Below the pieces are notes generated by a model that was not told the origin of the DNA, did no database searches, and saw only the letters and a list, made by a program, of their open reading frames with translations. Below are positions 25,860-33,314 of a stretch of DNA of 64,000 nucleotides, in pieces. Position 1 is the first letter of the stretch. Each line of letters begins with the position of its first letter. This DNA comes from Bradyrhizobium sp. CB1015 (GTDB taxonomy: Bacteria > Pseudomonadota > Alphaproteobacteria > Rhizobiales > Xanthobacteraceae). The stretch covers positions 806,001 through 870,000 of the forward strand of contig NZ_CP104174.1 in the NCBI RefSeq assembly GCF_025200925.1. The letters run 5' to 3'. Both the position numbers and the translations under genes were made by a program.

Positions 25860-26633
25860 ATGGACCTGATCGCCAGCCACATCACCCATCGCTTCGGCGA
25901 TCTCGCCGTGCTCGACGACGTCTCGTTCACCGTCGGGGCGGGCGAGGTGGTGGCGATCGTCGGGCCCTCCGGCTGCGGCAAGAGCACGCTGCTGTCGATC
26001 CTCGGCGGCCTCTTGCAGCCGACCTCGGGCGCGCCGGAGCTGCGCGGGGCGCCGCCGGCGGACAGTCTCAATCCGCTGACCTTCGTGTTCCAGGATTTCG
26101 CGCTGCTGCCCTGGGCGACGGTGGAGGAGAATGTCGAATTCCCGCTGCTGCACACCCAGCTCTCGGCCGCGCAGCGCCGCGCGCTGGTCGAGGATGCGCT
26201 GCGCCGTACCGGCCTCACCGATTTTCGCCAGACCTATCCCAAGCAGCTCTCAGGCGGCATGCGCCAGCGCGTCGGCATCTCGCGCGCGCTTGCGGTGAGG
26301 CCCGCGATCCTCTTGATGGACGAGCCGCTGTCGGCGCTGGATTCGCAGACCCGCGAGCTCTTGATGGAGGATTTCATCCGCCTGCTCGCCGATGGCGGCA
26401 TGGGCGCGGTCTATGTGACACACAACCTCGAAGAGGCGGTGCGGCTTGCCGACCGCATCGTGGTGCTGTCGAGGCGGCCCGGCCGCATCCGCGAGGTCGT
26501 GACCGTGCCGATGACGCGCGCGGCGCGCGGCGAAGCCGCGGCGCGCGAAAAACTGCTGGCGCTGCAGAATCAGATCTGGTCGCTGATCCGCAACGAGGCG
26601 ATCGACGCCGAGCGCGAGGTCCAGCATGCTTGA
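25860..26633 (+). CDS. ABC transporter ATP-binding protein (SsuB/TauB type)
   Basis: 257 residues. Walker A GPSGCGKST (about 38-46), Q loop VFQDFALLPWATVEEN, signature LSGGMRQRVGISRAL, Walker B ILLMDEPLSALD and switch His in YVTHNLEEA are intact. The FQDFALLPW form is typical of nitrate/sulfonate/taurine importers. It overlaps the permease start by eight bases. The large palindrome upstream probably lowers its expression relative to the binding protein. Confidence 0.93.
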   Translation: MDLIASHITHRFGDLAVLDDVSFTVGAGEVVAIVGPSGCGKSTLLSILGGLLQPTSGAPELRGAPPADSLNPLTFVFQDFALLPWATVEENVEFPLLHTQLSAAQRRALVEDALRRTGLTDFRQTYPKQLSGGMRQRVGISRALAVRPAILLMDEPLSALDSQTRELLMEDFIRLLADGGMGAVYVTHNLEEAVRLADRIVVLSRRPGRIREVVTVPMTRAARGEAAAREKLLALQNQIWSLIRNEAIDAEREVQHA

Positions 26634-27450
26634 CCGCGCGGCAACGGACACGACGGCCAAGAACGAACCGACGCGGCCCGTCCACTTTCGCGGCGCGGGC
26701 TTCGTGCCTGCGTCGAGCCGGTTTGGCGGCTGGATCGCGCTCGGCCTCGTCATCGCGGTCTGGCAGGCCGCCGGCAGCGCCGGCCTCGTCAATGCGCTGT
26801 TTCTGCCGACTCCTGCCGCAATTGTCCGCGCGATCTATCAGCTCGCCGTTTCCGGCGCACTCTGGCAGCACCTTTCGGCCTCGCTGCTGCGGATCGGCGT
26901 CGGCTGGCTCGTGGGAACGGCGGCCGGAATCGCCGTCGGCTTCGCCATCGGCCTGTCGCGGCTCGCGCGGAGCGTCGGCATCACCTTCATCTCGGCGCTG
27001 TTTCCGATCCCGAAGATCGCACTGCTGCCCCTGCTGATTCTCTGGCTCGGCATCGGCGAAGAGCCGAAGATCGCGACCATTGCGTTAGGGGTGTTCTTCT
27101 CGACCGCGATCTCGGTCTATAGCGGCGTCGATGCCGTACCGCGCAACCTGATCCGCATGGCGCAGAGCTTCAACGTTCCCTTCGCCACCATCGTGCGCAA
27201 GGTGATCTGGCCGGGCGCACTGCCGGCGATTCTCGCTGGCTTCCGCATCACCGCCTCCGTCGCGCTCCTGCTGGTCGTCAGCGCCGAGATGATCGGCGCC
27301 CAATATGGCATCGGTGCCTTCGTGCTGCAGGCCGGCAATCTGATGCAGACCGATCAGCTGCTCGCGGGTGTGGTGATCCTGTCGGTGTTCGGCCTTGCGG
27401 TGGGGAAGTTGATCGGCTGGCTGGAGATGCGGCTGTTGCACTGGCGGTAG
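26626..27450 (+). CDS. ABC transporter permease (SsuC/TauC type)
   Basis: 274 residues with about six membrane helices after a 40-residue charged N-terminus. The EAA-type loop reads AQSFNVPFATIVRKVIWPGALPAILAGFRI (contact with the ATPase), and the front half has FLPTPAAIVRAIYQL, common in this importer class. It completes the importer with 24569-25573 and 25860-26633. It converges with the gentisate dioxygenase gene. Confidence 0.92.
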   Translation: MLDRAATDTTAKNEPTRPVHFRGAGFVPASSRFGGWIALGLVIAVWQAAGSAGLVNALFLPTPAAIVRAIYQLAVSGALWQHLSASLLRIGVGWLVGTAAGIAVGFAIGLSRLARSVGITFISALFPIPKIALLPLLILWLGIGEEPKIATIALGVFFSTAISVYSGVDAVPRNLIRMAQSFNVPFATIVRKVIWPGALPAILAGFRITASVALLLVVSAEMIGAQYGIGAFVLQAGNLMQTDQLLAGVVILSVFGLAVGKLIGWLEMRLLHWR

Positions 27451-27463
27451 CGGCAGTCACAAC

Positions 27464-27503
27464 CGTCGTCCCGGGCAAGCGTAAGCGCAGACCCGGGACC
27501 CAT
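27464..27503. repeat. Half copy of the CGTCCCGG palindrome
   Basis: CGTCGTCCCGGGCAAGCG followed by CAGACCCGGGAC. It lies between the convergent permease and gentisate dioxygenase stops and may terminate both transcripts. Confidence 0.7.
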
Positions 27504-27551
27504 ATGTGGACGCCCCGTGGCACAAGAGCTTTTGTGGGCCACCGCCTCGCC

Positions 27552-28592
27552 TCACGCGTTCCCGCGATCTTCCCGAAACAGATCCAGCTTCTGCTGCACC
27601 GGCCGATCCGAGAAGCTGAACAGCACGGAGTCCTCGTCCGCCTCGTGCGTGACCCAGTGCCAGCTCGGCACCACGAACAGATCGCGCGGGCCCCATTCGA
27701 AGACGCTGTCGCCGATGCGGCTGCGGCCACGGCCCTCGATCGGGCAGAACACGGTGGCATCGGTCGAACGATAGCGCGCGGTGGTAAAACCCTTGGGCAG
27801 CAGCTGGATGAAGGTGCCGATGGTCGGCATTGCGAAATCGCCGGTCTCGGGGTTGCTGAACTTCAGCTTGAGGCCGTGGCAGGCGTCCCATTCCTGGCTC
27901 GTCCTGGCCTTCTCCAGCGCCTCGCGCGTGTAGGCGTAGGGATAGCTGAAGATGGGCGAGGTCTTCGAGCTCCGCTTCGTGTCGACCGGCAGCAGATTGT
28001 GGCCATAGCGGGCAAAGCTGTCGCCCGCGGGCTTGGTGATCTTCTGCTGATCCTCCTTCGCGCCTTCGGCAAAGGAGCAGTCGAAGAACTGCACCAGCGG
28101 GATGTCGAGGCCGTCGAGCCAGAACATCGGCTGATCGGTTTCGTTGGAATGATCGTGCCAGGTCATCGACGGCGTGATGATGAAGTCGCCCGGCTCCATC
28201 GCGGTGCGCTCGCCGTCCACCGCGGTGTGGGCGCCCTTGCCTTCGAGCACGAAGCGCAGCGCCGACTGGCTGTGGCGGTGCGCCGGCGCGACGTCGCCGG
28301 GCACCACCATCTGCACGCCGGCATAGAGCGAGGTCGTGATCTTGGATTGTCCGCGCAGTCCCGGGTTCTCCAGCACCAGCACGCGCCGCTCGGCCTCCTT
28401 GGCCGTGATCAGCTTGCCGGCTTCAAGCATGTAGTTGCGGATGACGTCGAACTTCCAGAGGTGCGGCCGGCAGGCGCTTTTCGGCTCCGGCGTGATCAGG
28501 TCGCTCATCACCGTCCACAGCGCGGTGAGATTCTCGCCGTCGATCTTCCTGTAGAACGCCTCGCGTTCCGGCGTCTTGGTCACGGCTTCCAT
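27552..28592 (-). CDS. Gentisate 1,2-dioxygenase
   Basis: 346 residues, family length. It has two cupin domains; the N-terminal one holds the Fe(II) ligands His105-x-His107 (PAHRHSQSALRFVLEG) and His146 (TWHDHSN). The enzyme opens the gentisate ring to maleylpyruvate with O2. The C-terminal cupin (about 225-330) keeps the fold (GFTTARYRSTDATVFCPIEG). The gene is divergent from the maleylpyruvate-isomerase and MarR genes. Its promoter has TTGACG and TATACT boxes 16 bases apart, overlapped by a palindrome shared with the monooxygenase promoter at 32800, so MarR control is likely. Confidence 0.95.
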   Translation of the reverse strand: MEAVTKTPEREAFYRKIDGENLTALWTVMSDLITPEPKSACRPHLWKFDVIRNYMLEAGKLITAKEAERRVLVLENPGLRGQSKITTSLYAGVQMVVPGDVAPAHRHSQSALRFVLEGKGAHTAVDGERTAMEPGDFIITPSMTWHDHSNETDQPMFWLDGLDIPLVQFFDCSFAEGAKEDQQKITKPAGDSFARYGHNLLPVDTKRSSKTSPIFSYPYAYTREALEKARTSQEWDACHGLKLKFSNPETGDFAMPTIGTFIQLLPKGFTTARYRSTDATVFCPIEGRGRSRIGDSVFEWGPRDLFVVPSWHWVTHEADEDSVLFSFSDRPVQQKLDLFREDRGNA

Positions 28593-28617
28593 GGTTGCGG
28601 CTCCCGATCGTTTGTTG

Positions 28618-28637
28618 ATTGACAGTATACTGAGGAT
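28618..28637. promoter_or_regulatory. Probable MarR operator, gentisate dioxygenase side
   Basis: ATTGACAGTATACTGAGGAT, an imperfect 20-bp palindrome around AGTATACT with 7 of 10 half-site positions complementary. It overlaps the -10 box of the gentisate dioxygenase gene. The same core with the same flank ATTGAC recurs at 32800-32819 before the monooxygenase gene. Confidence 0.65.
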
Positions 28638-28651
28638 CTAGCTAGCGTCAA
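28624..28651 (-). promoter_or_regulatory. Promoter of the gentisate dioxygenase gene
   Basis: On the minus strand, TTGACG (28646-28651) and TATACT (28624-28629) are separated by 16 bases, close to the sigma-70-type consensus and about 32 bases before the start codon. The operator palindrome covers the -10 box, which would allow steric repression. Confidence 0.6.
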
Positions 28652-28674
28652 TGTGACGGACAACGTAGAAGGTC

Positions 28675-28748
28675 GTCGTTCCGGGCACGCGAAGCGTCCC
28701 GGAACCTCGAGATTCCGGGTTCGATGCTCACGCATCGGCCCGGAATGA
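28675..28748. repeat. Double hairpin repeat before the isomerase gene
   Basis: Two adjacent inverted repeats, TTCCGGG...TCCCGGAA (28679-28704) and ATTCCGGG...CCCGGAAT (28712-28745). They lie in the leader of the maleylpyruvate isomerase gene and could affect its mRNA. Confidence 0.75.
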
Positions 28749-28767
28749 CAAATGGGAGGAGGTCTCA

Positions 28768-29400
28768 ATGAAGCTGCACGGCTATTTCCGCTCCAGCGCC
28801 GCTTATCGTGTGCGCATCGCGCTGAACCTCAAGGGGCTCGGCGCCGAGCATCTGCCGCATCATTTGCGCAAGGGCGAGCAATGCGCCCCCGCTTATCTCG
28901 CCATCAACCCGCAGGGCCTGGTGCCGGCGCTGGAGGACGATGCGGGTGGAGTGCTGACGCAATCGGTTGCCATCATCGAATGGCTCGACGAGACCCACCC
29001 CGATCCGCCGCTGCTGCCGAAGGATCCGCTGCGCCGCGCCAAGGTGCGCGCCTTCGCGCTGGCGATCGCCTGCGACACCCATCCGGTGCAGAATTTGAAG
29101 GTGCTGGCGCGGCTGCGCGAGCTCGGCCTGCCCGAGGACAAGGTCCAGGACTGGGCCGCCTGGGTCAATCGCGAGGGCCTGTCGGCATGCGAGACGCTGA
29201 TCAAGGCCGAGTCGGGTCCGTTCTGCTTCGGCGATGCGCCGACGCTGGCCGATCTCTGCCTCGTGCCGCAGCTCGGCAATGCGCGCCGCTTCGGCGTCGA
29301 TGTCTCCGCCTATCCCCGTCTGCTCCAGGCGGAGGCTGCCGCCAAAGCGCTGCCGGCGTTTGCCGATGCCGCACCGGAGAAGCAGCCCGATGCCGAGTAA
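28768..29400 (+). CDS. Zeta-class GST: maleylpyruvate (maleylacetoacetate) isomerase
   Basis: 210 residues. The zeta-class glutathione site SSAAYRVRIALNLKG is at 9-23, followed by INPQGLVPALED and QSVAIIEWLDE. These enzymes use glutathione to isomerise maleylpyruvate or maleylacetoacetate from cis to trans. Next to gentisate dioxygenase, the maleylpyruvate-to-fumarylpyruvate step is the likely job; maleylacetoacetate (homogentisate route) is the alternative. GGGAGG lies about ten bases before the ATG. The MarR gene overlaps its end by 11 bases. Confidence 0.92.
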   Translation: MKLHGYFRSSAAYRVRIALNLKGLGAEHLPHHLRKGEQCAPAYLAINPQGLVPALEDDAGGVLTQSVAIIEWLDETHPDPPLLPKDPLRRAKVRAFALAIACDTHPVQNLKVLARLRELGLPEDKVQDWAAWVNREGLSACETLIKAESGPFCFGDAPTLADLCLVPQLGNARRFGVDVSAYPRLLQAEAAAKALPAFADAAPEKQPDAE

Positions 29401-29902
29401 GCCTCTTCCACCGATCACGATGGACGCGGTCTATGCCGCGCCGGGCTATCTGTTCCGGCGCATGCAGCAGATCGCGGTCTCGATCTTCATGGAGGAGTGC
29501 AAGGCGTTCGACCTCACTCCGGTGCAATATGCCGCGCTGGTCGCAATCCATACCCATCCCGGCATCGACGCAACGCGGCTGTCGGCGGTGATCGCCTTCG
29601 ACCGCTCGACGCTCGGCAGCGTGATCGAACGGCTCCAGGCCAAGGCCTATATCGAGCGCAAGCCGGCACCCGAGGACAAGCGGATCAAGCTGCTCTATCT
29701 GACCAGGCCGGGCGCTGCGATCCTGCGCGAGATCATTCCCGCCGTCGAGCGCGCCCAGGCCCGGATGCTGGAGCCGCTCAAGCCCGCCGACCGCAAGGCG
29801 CTGATGGGCCTGCTGGTGCAGCTGGTCGATCTCAACAATGAGGCCTCACGCGTGCCGCTGCGCGCCGAGGACGCGCTGGAGCATCTGGGCAAGGGTGGGT
29901 GA
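29390..29902 (+). CDS. MarR-family transcriptional regulator
   Basis: 170 residues from ATG 29390, chosen because GGAG lies nine bases upstream and because the MarR fold begins soon after. The winged helix-turn-helix is at about 55-110 (ATRLSAVIAFDRSTLGSVIERLQAKAYIERKPAPEDKR). It overlaps the isomerase gene by 11 bases, so the two are coexpressed. MarR proteins of aromatic-acid clusters are repressors released by the aromatic acid or its CoA thioester. The shared palindromes at 28618 and 32800 are its probable sites. Confidence 0.93.
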   Translation: MPSKPLPPITMDAVYAAPGYLFRRMQQIAVSIFMEECKAFDLTPVQYAALVAIHTHPGIDATRLSAVIAFDRSTLGSVIERLQAKAYIERKPAPEDKRIKLLYLTRPGAAILREIIPAVERAQARMLEPLKPADRKALMGLLVQLVDLNNEASRVPLRAEDALEHLGKGG

Positions 29903-29936
29903 GGGGGATGAGGCTGCATTGGCGCCTCATTCTCCA

Positions 29937-29987
29937 CTGTCGTCCCGGATCGGCGCGCGCTTAAGGCGCGCTTGTCCGGGACGACAG
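29937..29987. repeat. CGTCCCGG palindrome overlapping the CoA ligase 3' end
   Basis: Arms CTGTCGTCCCGGA (29937-29949) and TCCGGGACGACAG (29975-29987). The stop codon of the minus-strand CoA ligase gene (29961-29963) and its last eight or nine sense codons lie inside the element. Confidence 0.9.
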
Positions 29988-31625
29988 CGAATGTATGGCG
30001 ACACTATCGCCCCACATCCGCAGCAACGCCTGCCGGTCGATCTTGCCCGTGCCGGTCTTCGGCAGCTCGTCGATGAAGATCACCTCACGCGGATATTTGT
30101 ACGGCAGTAGCCGGCTCTTCACATAGTCCTGCAGCCTGCGCGTCGCCTCATTCTGGTTCACCGCGCGGTCATTCATCACCACCACGGCCTTCAGCGTCAT
30201 GCGGCGATCCGGCAGTTCGGCCGCGAACACTGCGCATTCGCGGATGTCGGGGTGATCGGCGAGGCACAGCTCGACCTCGAGCGGATAGACCCACTGGCCG
30301 GAGATCTTGATGAGATCGTCGGCGCGGCCGCGGAAGAAGTGGAAGCCGTCGGCATCCCGCACGAAGCGGTCGCCGGTGTAGATCCAGCCGCCCTCGCGAA
30401 TCGTCTCCGCGGACTTGTCCGGCCGGTTCCAGTAGAGCGGCGTGTTGGAATCGCCGCGGACCCAGAGAATCCCTTCCTCGTTGTCGCCGACGTCGCGGCC
30501 GTCCTTGTCGCGCAGCGCGACCTCGTAGCCTGGGACGCGCAGGCCCGCGGCGCCCAGCTTCTTCTGCTCGGGCCGGTTGGAGAGATAGATGTGCAGCACC
30601 TCGGTCGAGCCGAGGCCTTCGATGATTTCGAGCCCCGTGAGCGTCTTCCAGCCGTTGAAGACCTCGGCCGAGAGCACCTCGGCGGCGGAAAGCGCCATGC
30701 GCAGCGACGAGAAATCCGTCTTGTCCGCGCCTTCGGCCTTGGTCAGCGAGGTGTACAGCGTCGGCAGGCCGAAGAAGACCGTGGGCTTGTATTGCTCGAT
30801 CGCCGCGAAGATCGACGCCGGCTTCGGCTGGCCCGGCAGCAGCAGCGTTGCGGCGCCGGCCGAGAACGGGAAGGTGACGGAATTGCCGAAGCCGTAGGCG
30901 AAGAAGATCTTCGGCACCGAGAAGCAAATGTCGTCCGGTGTCAACTTCAGCACGTTCCGCCCAAAGGCGGCATCGCTGTAGGCCATGTCGTGCTGCAGGT
31001 GCACGATGCCCTTGGGCCGTCCGGTCGAGCCGGAGGAGTACATCCAGAACGCCATTTCGTCGCGCTGCGTCGGCGCTTCCGCCAGCTCAGCCGGAAATTG
31101 CGCGAGCCAGCTCGCGGCCGCGAGCGCCCGCGGCGCCGCGTGCTCGCCGGCCGCGCCATTGACGACGATCAGCGTATGCAGCTTCGTCTCCTTGCAAGCC
31201 TGCGCATCGAAGCGTGCCGCGAACTCGGCATCCGCCACCGCGACGGCCGCGCCGGAATCGGCGAGATAGAATTGCAACAGGTCCGGCGGCGTCAGCGTGT
31301 TGATCAGCAGCGGCACGAAGCCGGCGCGCACCGCGCCGAAGAAGGCAGCGGGGTAGGCCGGCGTGTCGTCGAGAAACAACAGCACGCGATCGCCCCGCGC
31401 AAGGCCAAGCGAGGTGAAACCGTTGCCCCAGCGGCACGCCTCCGCGCAGAGCTCGGCATAAGTGCGCGTGCCTGCCGGCCCCAGGAGCGCGAGCTTGTCG
31501 CCGCGGCCCTTGCCGAGATTGTCGAACAGCACGCGGCTGGCATTGTAAATGTCGGGAACGGCAAAACCGATCTCGCGCGCGCCCTCGCTGTCCGCCGGCA
31601 CCTGGTCACGAATGTCATGGCTCAT
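29961..31625 (-). CDS. Benzoate-CoA ligase-family enzyme (salicylate/aminobenzoate-type acyl-CoA synthetase)
   Basis: 554 residues from ATG 31625, whose ATGA overlaps the monooxygenase stop. The adenylate-forming signatures are the P loop YSSGSTGRPKGIVH, GLGSTEVLHIYLS, YTGDRF and the C-terminal Lys in PKTGTGKIDRQ. It matches the benzoate-CoA ligase group (NASRVLFDNLGKGRGDKLAL near the start). It activates an aromatic acid with ATP and CoA. Coupling to a salicylyl-CoA-hydroxylase-type gene suggests salicylate, with 2-aminobenzoate or benzoate as alternatives. The last residues (SLSSRTSAP) are encoded by a palindromic repeat, an extension not expected in the family. Confidence 0.9.
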   Translation of the reverse strand: MSHDIRDQVPADSEGAREIGFAVPDIYNASRVLFDNLGKGRGDKLALLGPAGTRTYAELCAEACRWGNGFTSLGLARGDRVLLFLDDTPAYPAAFFGAVRAGFVPLLINTLTPPDLLQFYLADSGAAVAVADAEFAARFDAQACKETKLHTLIVVNGAAGEHAAPRALAAASWLAQFPAELAEAPTQRDEMAFWMYSSGSTGRPKGIVHLQHDMAYSDAAFGRNVLKLTPDDICFSVPKIFFAYGFGNSVTFPFSAGAATLLLPGQPKPASIFAAIEQYKPTVFFGLPTLYTSLTKAEGADKTDFSSLRMALSAAEVLSAEVFNGWKTLTGLEIIEGLGSTEVLHIYLSNRPEQKKLGAAGLRVPGYEVALRDKDGRDVGDNEEGILWVRGDSNTPLYWNRPDKSAETIREGGWIYTGDRFVRDADGFHFFRGRADDLIKISGQWVYPLEVELCLADHPDIRECAVFAAELPDRRMTLKAVVVMNDRAVNQNEATRRLQDYVKSRLLPYKYPREVIFIDELPKTGTGKIDRQALLRMWGDSVAIHSLSSRTSAP

Positions 31626-32785
31626 GCCGCATCTCCGCCGTTGTCTTCGGCGTTGCCTCCGCCGTTCTTGGCCGCCTCGTAGCGGGCCATGAAGGCCGGC
31701 GACATCGCACGCAGCCGGGAATCGTCGATCCGGCCGGAGCGGGTGATGTAGCTGTAGGCGAAGTCCATCAGGGGGAGCGTCATGTGCTCGGCGAAATGTT
31801 CGTACCAGAACGCACTGGTGCGCGCGGCGTTGACGAGCTTCTGCACGATCGGCTTGCGCGCGGCCTGATAGCGATGCAGCGCGGTCGCAAGATGCGCGTC
31901 CGACTCCAGCGCCTTGACGAGGGCGATGGCGTCCTCGATCGCGAGCCGCGTGCCCGAGCCGATCGAGAAATGCGCGGAATGCAGGGCATCGCCGAGCAGC
32001 ACCATGTTCTTGAACGACCAGTGCTCGTTCCAGACCCAGGGAAAATTGCGCCACACCGATTTGTTGGAGACGAGGCAATGGCCGCCGAGCGTGTCGGCGA
32101 ACACCTCCTCGCAGACGCCCTTGGACTGCTCGACGTCCTTGTAGGCGAAACCATAGGCCTGCCAGGTGGCGTGATCGCATTCGACCAGGAAGGTGCTCAT
32201 GGTCGGCGAATAGCGGTAGTGATGGGCGTTGAAGGCGCCGCGCTCGGTCTTGACGAAGGTCTGCGACAGCGTATCGAAGCGTTTCGAGGTGCCGTACCAG
32301 ACGAATTTGTTGGATGAGTAGGACAGCGAGGTGCCGAAATCGCCCTCATAGGCGCGGCGCACCAGCGAGTTCAGCCCGTCGGCGGCGACGATCAAATCGT
32401 GCCCGTTGAGCTGGTCGATCGCCTGGATCTGAGTGTCGAAGCGCGGCGTGACACCGACATCGAACGCGCGCTGCTGCAGGAACTTGAGCAGCTCCAGCCG
32501 GCCGATCGAGGAGAAGCCGACGCCGTCGATGGCGACACTGTCGCCATGCAGGTTCAGCGTGATGTTCTCCCAGCTCTCCATGTGCGGGGCGATCGCATCG
32601 ACCGTCTCGGGGTCGTCGGCGCGCAGGAACTCCAGCGCCTGGTCGGAGAACACGACGCCAAAGCCCCAGGTCGCGTCGGCCGGGTTCTGTTCGAACAGGT
32701 CGACCTGATCCTCGGGGTGACGCTTCTTCCAGAGATAGGCGAAGTAGAGCCCACCAGGGCCCCCGCCAATCACGGCGATCCGCAA
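31622..32785 (-). CDS. FAD monooxygenase, salicylyl-CoA 5-hydroxylase type
   Basis: 387 residues. FAD motif VIGGGPGGLYFAYLWKKRHP at 5-24, DG motif IVAADGLNSLVRRAYE, and the second FAD motif VLLGDALHSAHFSIGSGTRLA. The opening GPGGLYFAYLWKKR and WGFGVVFSD are like the monooxygenase domain of 2-aminobenzoyl-CoA monooxygenase/reductase and salicylyl-CoA 5-hydroxylase. The old-yellow-enzyme domain of the fused (about 770-residue) forms is absent. It would hydroxylate the CoA thioester para to the existing hydroxyl, giving gentisyl-CoA. It is first in an operon with the CoA ligase and carries the shared operator in its promoter. Confidence 0.85.
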   Translation of the reverse strand: MRIAVIGGGPGGLYFAYLWKKRHPEDQVDLFEQNPADATWGFGVVFSDQALEFLRADDPETVDAIAPHMESWENITLNLHGDSVAIDGVGFSSIGRLELLKFLQQRAFDVGVTPRFDTQIQAIDQLNGHDLIVAADGLNSLVRRAYEGDFGTSLSYSSNKFVWYGTSKRFDTLSQTFVKTERGAFNAHHYRYSPTMSTFLVECDHATWQAYGFAYKDVEQSKGVCEEVFADTLGGHCLVSNKSVWRNFPWVWNEHWSFKNMVLLGDALHSAHFSIGSGTRLAIEDAIALVKALESDAHLATALHRYQAARKPIVQKLVNAARTSAFWYEHFAEHMTLPLMDFAYSYITRSGRIDDSRLRAMSPAFMARYEAAKNGGGNAEDNGGDAA

Positions 32786-32799
32786 CGTCTGCCTCCCTA

Positions 32800-32819
32800 A
32801 TTGACAGTATACTTACTAT
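32800..32819. promoter_or_regulatory. Probable MarR operator, monooxygenase side
   Basis: ATTGACAGTATACTTACTAT, imperfect palindrome around AGTATACT. On the minus strand it contains TATACT (32806-32811) as a likely -10 box for the monooxygenase-CoA ligase operon; the -35 region (TTAGTC, 32829-32834) is weak. It shares 16 of 20 positions with the site at 28618-28637. Confidence 0.65.
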
Positions 32820-32976
32820 CTAGGGGTAGACTAATGTGCTCCAGCGTCCGGCGCCAGCGGAATTATCGGCAGCGCGTGGCACGCCAAAACTCGCTTTCCG
32901 GACGCGCGTTTTGCGGATCCGAAACCGTCAGGCGCGAATCATAGCCAAACCGGGGCGGATTGGCCACCGGGAAGGG

Positions 32977-33192
32977 TCAGACGCAGCGTTTCACATAGAC
33001 CCCGTTCACCAGAACCCTGGTGCAGCGGACCACCGGCACCGGCTTGCGGACGACCACCGCCGCGTTCGGGCCGGCGCAACCAGCGCGAACGACGCCGCGG
33101 GCGCACACCACCGCATTGGCGTCGGTGGCCTCGAAGGTCATCGTGGCGGCGAAAGCGAAGAGCGCAGAAACAACGAGCAGCAATGAACGCAT
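32977..33192 (-). CDS. Small exported Val/Cys-rich protein, unknown
   Basis: 71 residues from ATG 33192. It has a signal peptide at about 1-25 (MRSLLLVVSALFAFAATMTF), then a compact mature part with five Cys residues in VVCARGVVRAGCAG, VVRCTRVLVNG and the terminal KRCV. The even spacing suggests a disulfide-linked periplasmic miniprotein. I have no function to offer. The leader is preceded by a GGAGGA ribosome binding site on the minus strand. The 184 bases towards the monooxygenase gene include the operator at 32800. Confidence 0.65.
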   Translation of the reverse strand: MRSLLLVVSALFAFAATMTFEATDANAVVCARGVVRAGCAGPNAAVVVRKPVPVVRCTRVLVNGVYVKRCV

Positions 33193-33314
33193 GTTGTCCT
33201 CCCGGGGCTTGTCGTGATTCAAGAAAGGGTCGGTTAGTTTACGCCTCAGCACGCGAAAACCTTCGCGTCAGGCACCGCAATTCATGCTGCGGACGAATTT
33301 AAGCCCGCTCGGTC

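Noticed and set aside
28619..28647. Plus-strand promoter TTGACA for the isomerase-MarR operon using the operator sequence
   Set aside because: At 16-18 bases after TTGACA there is no acceptable -10 box, so the match is better explained as half of the palindrome.
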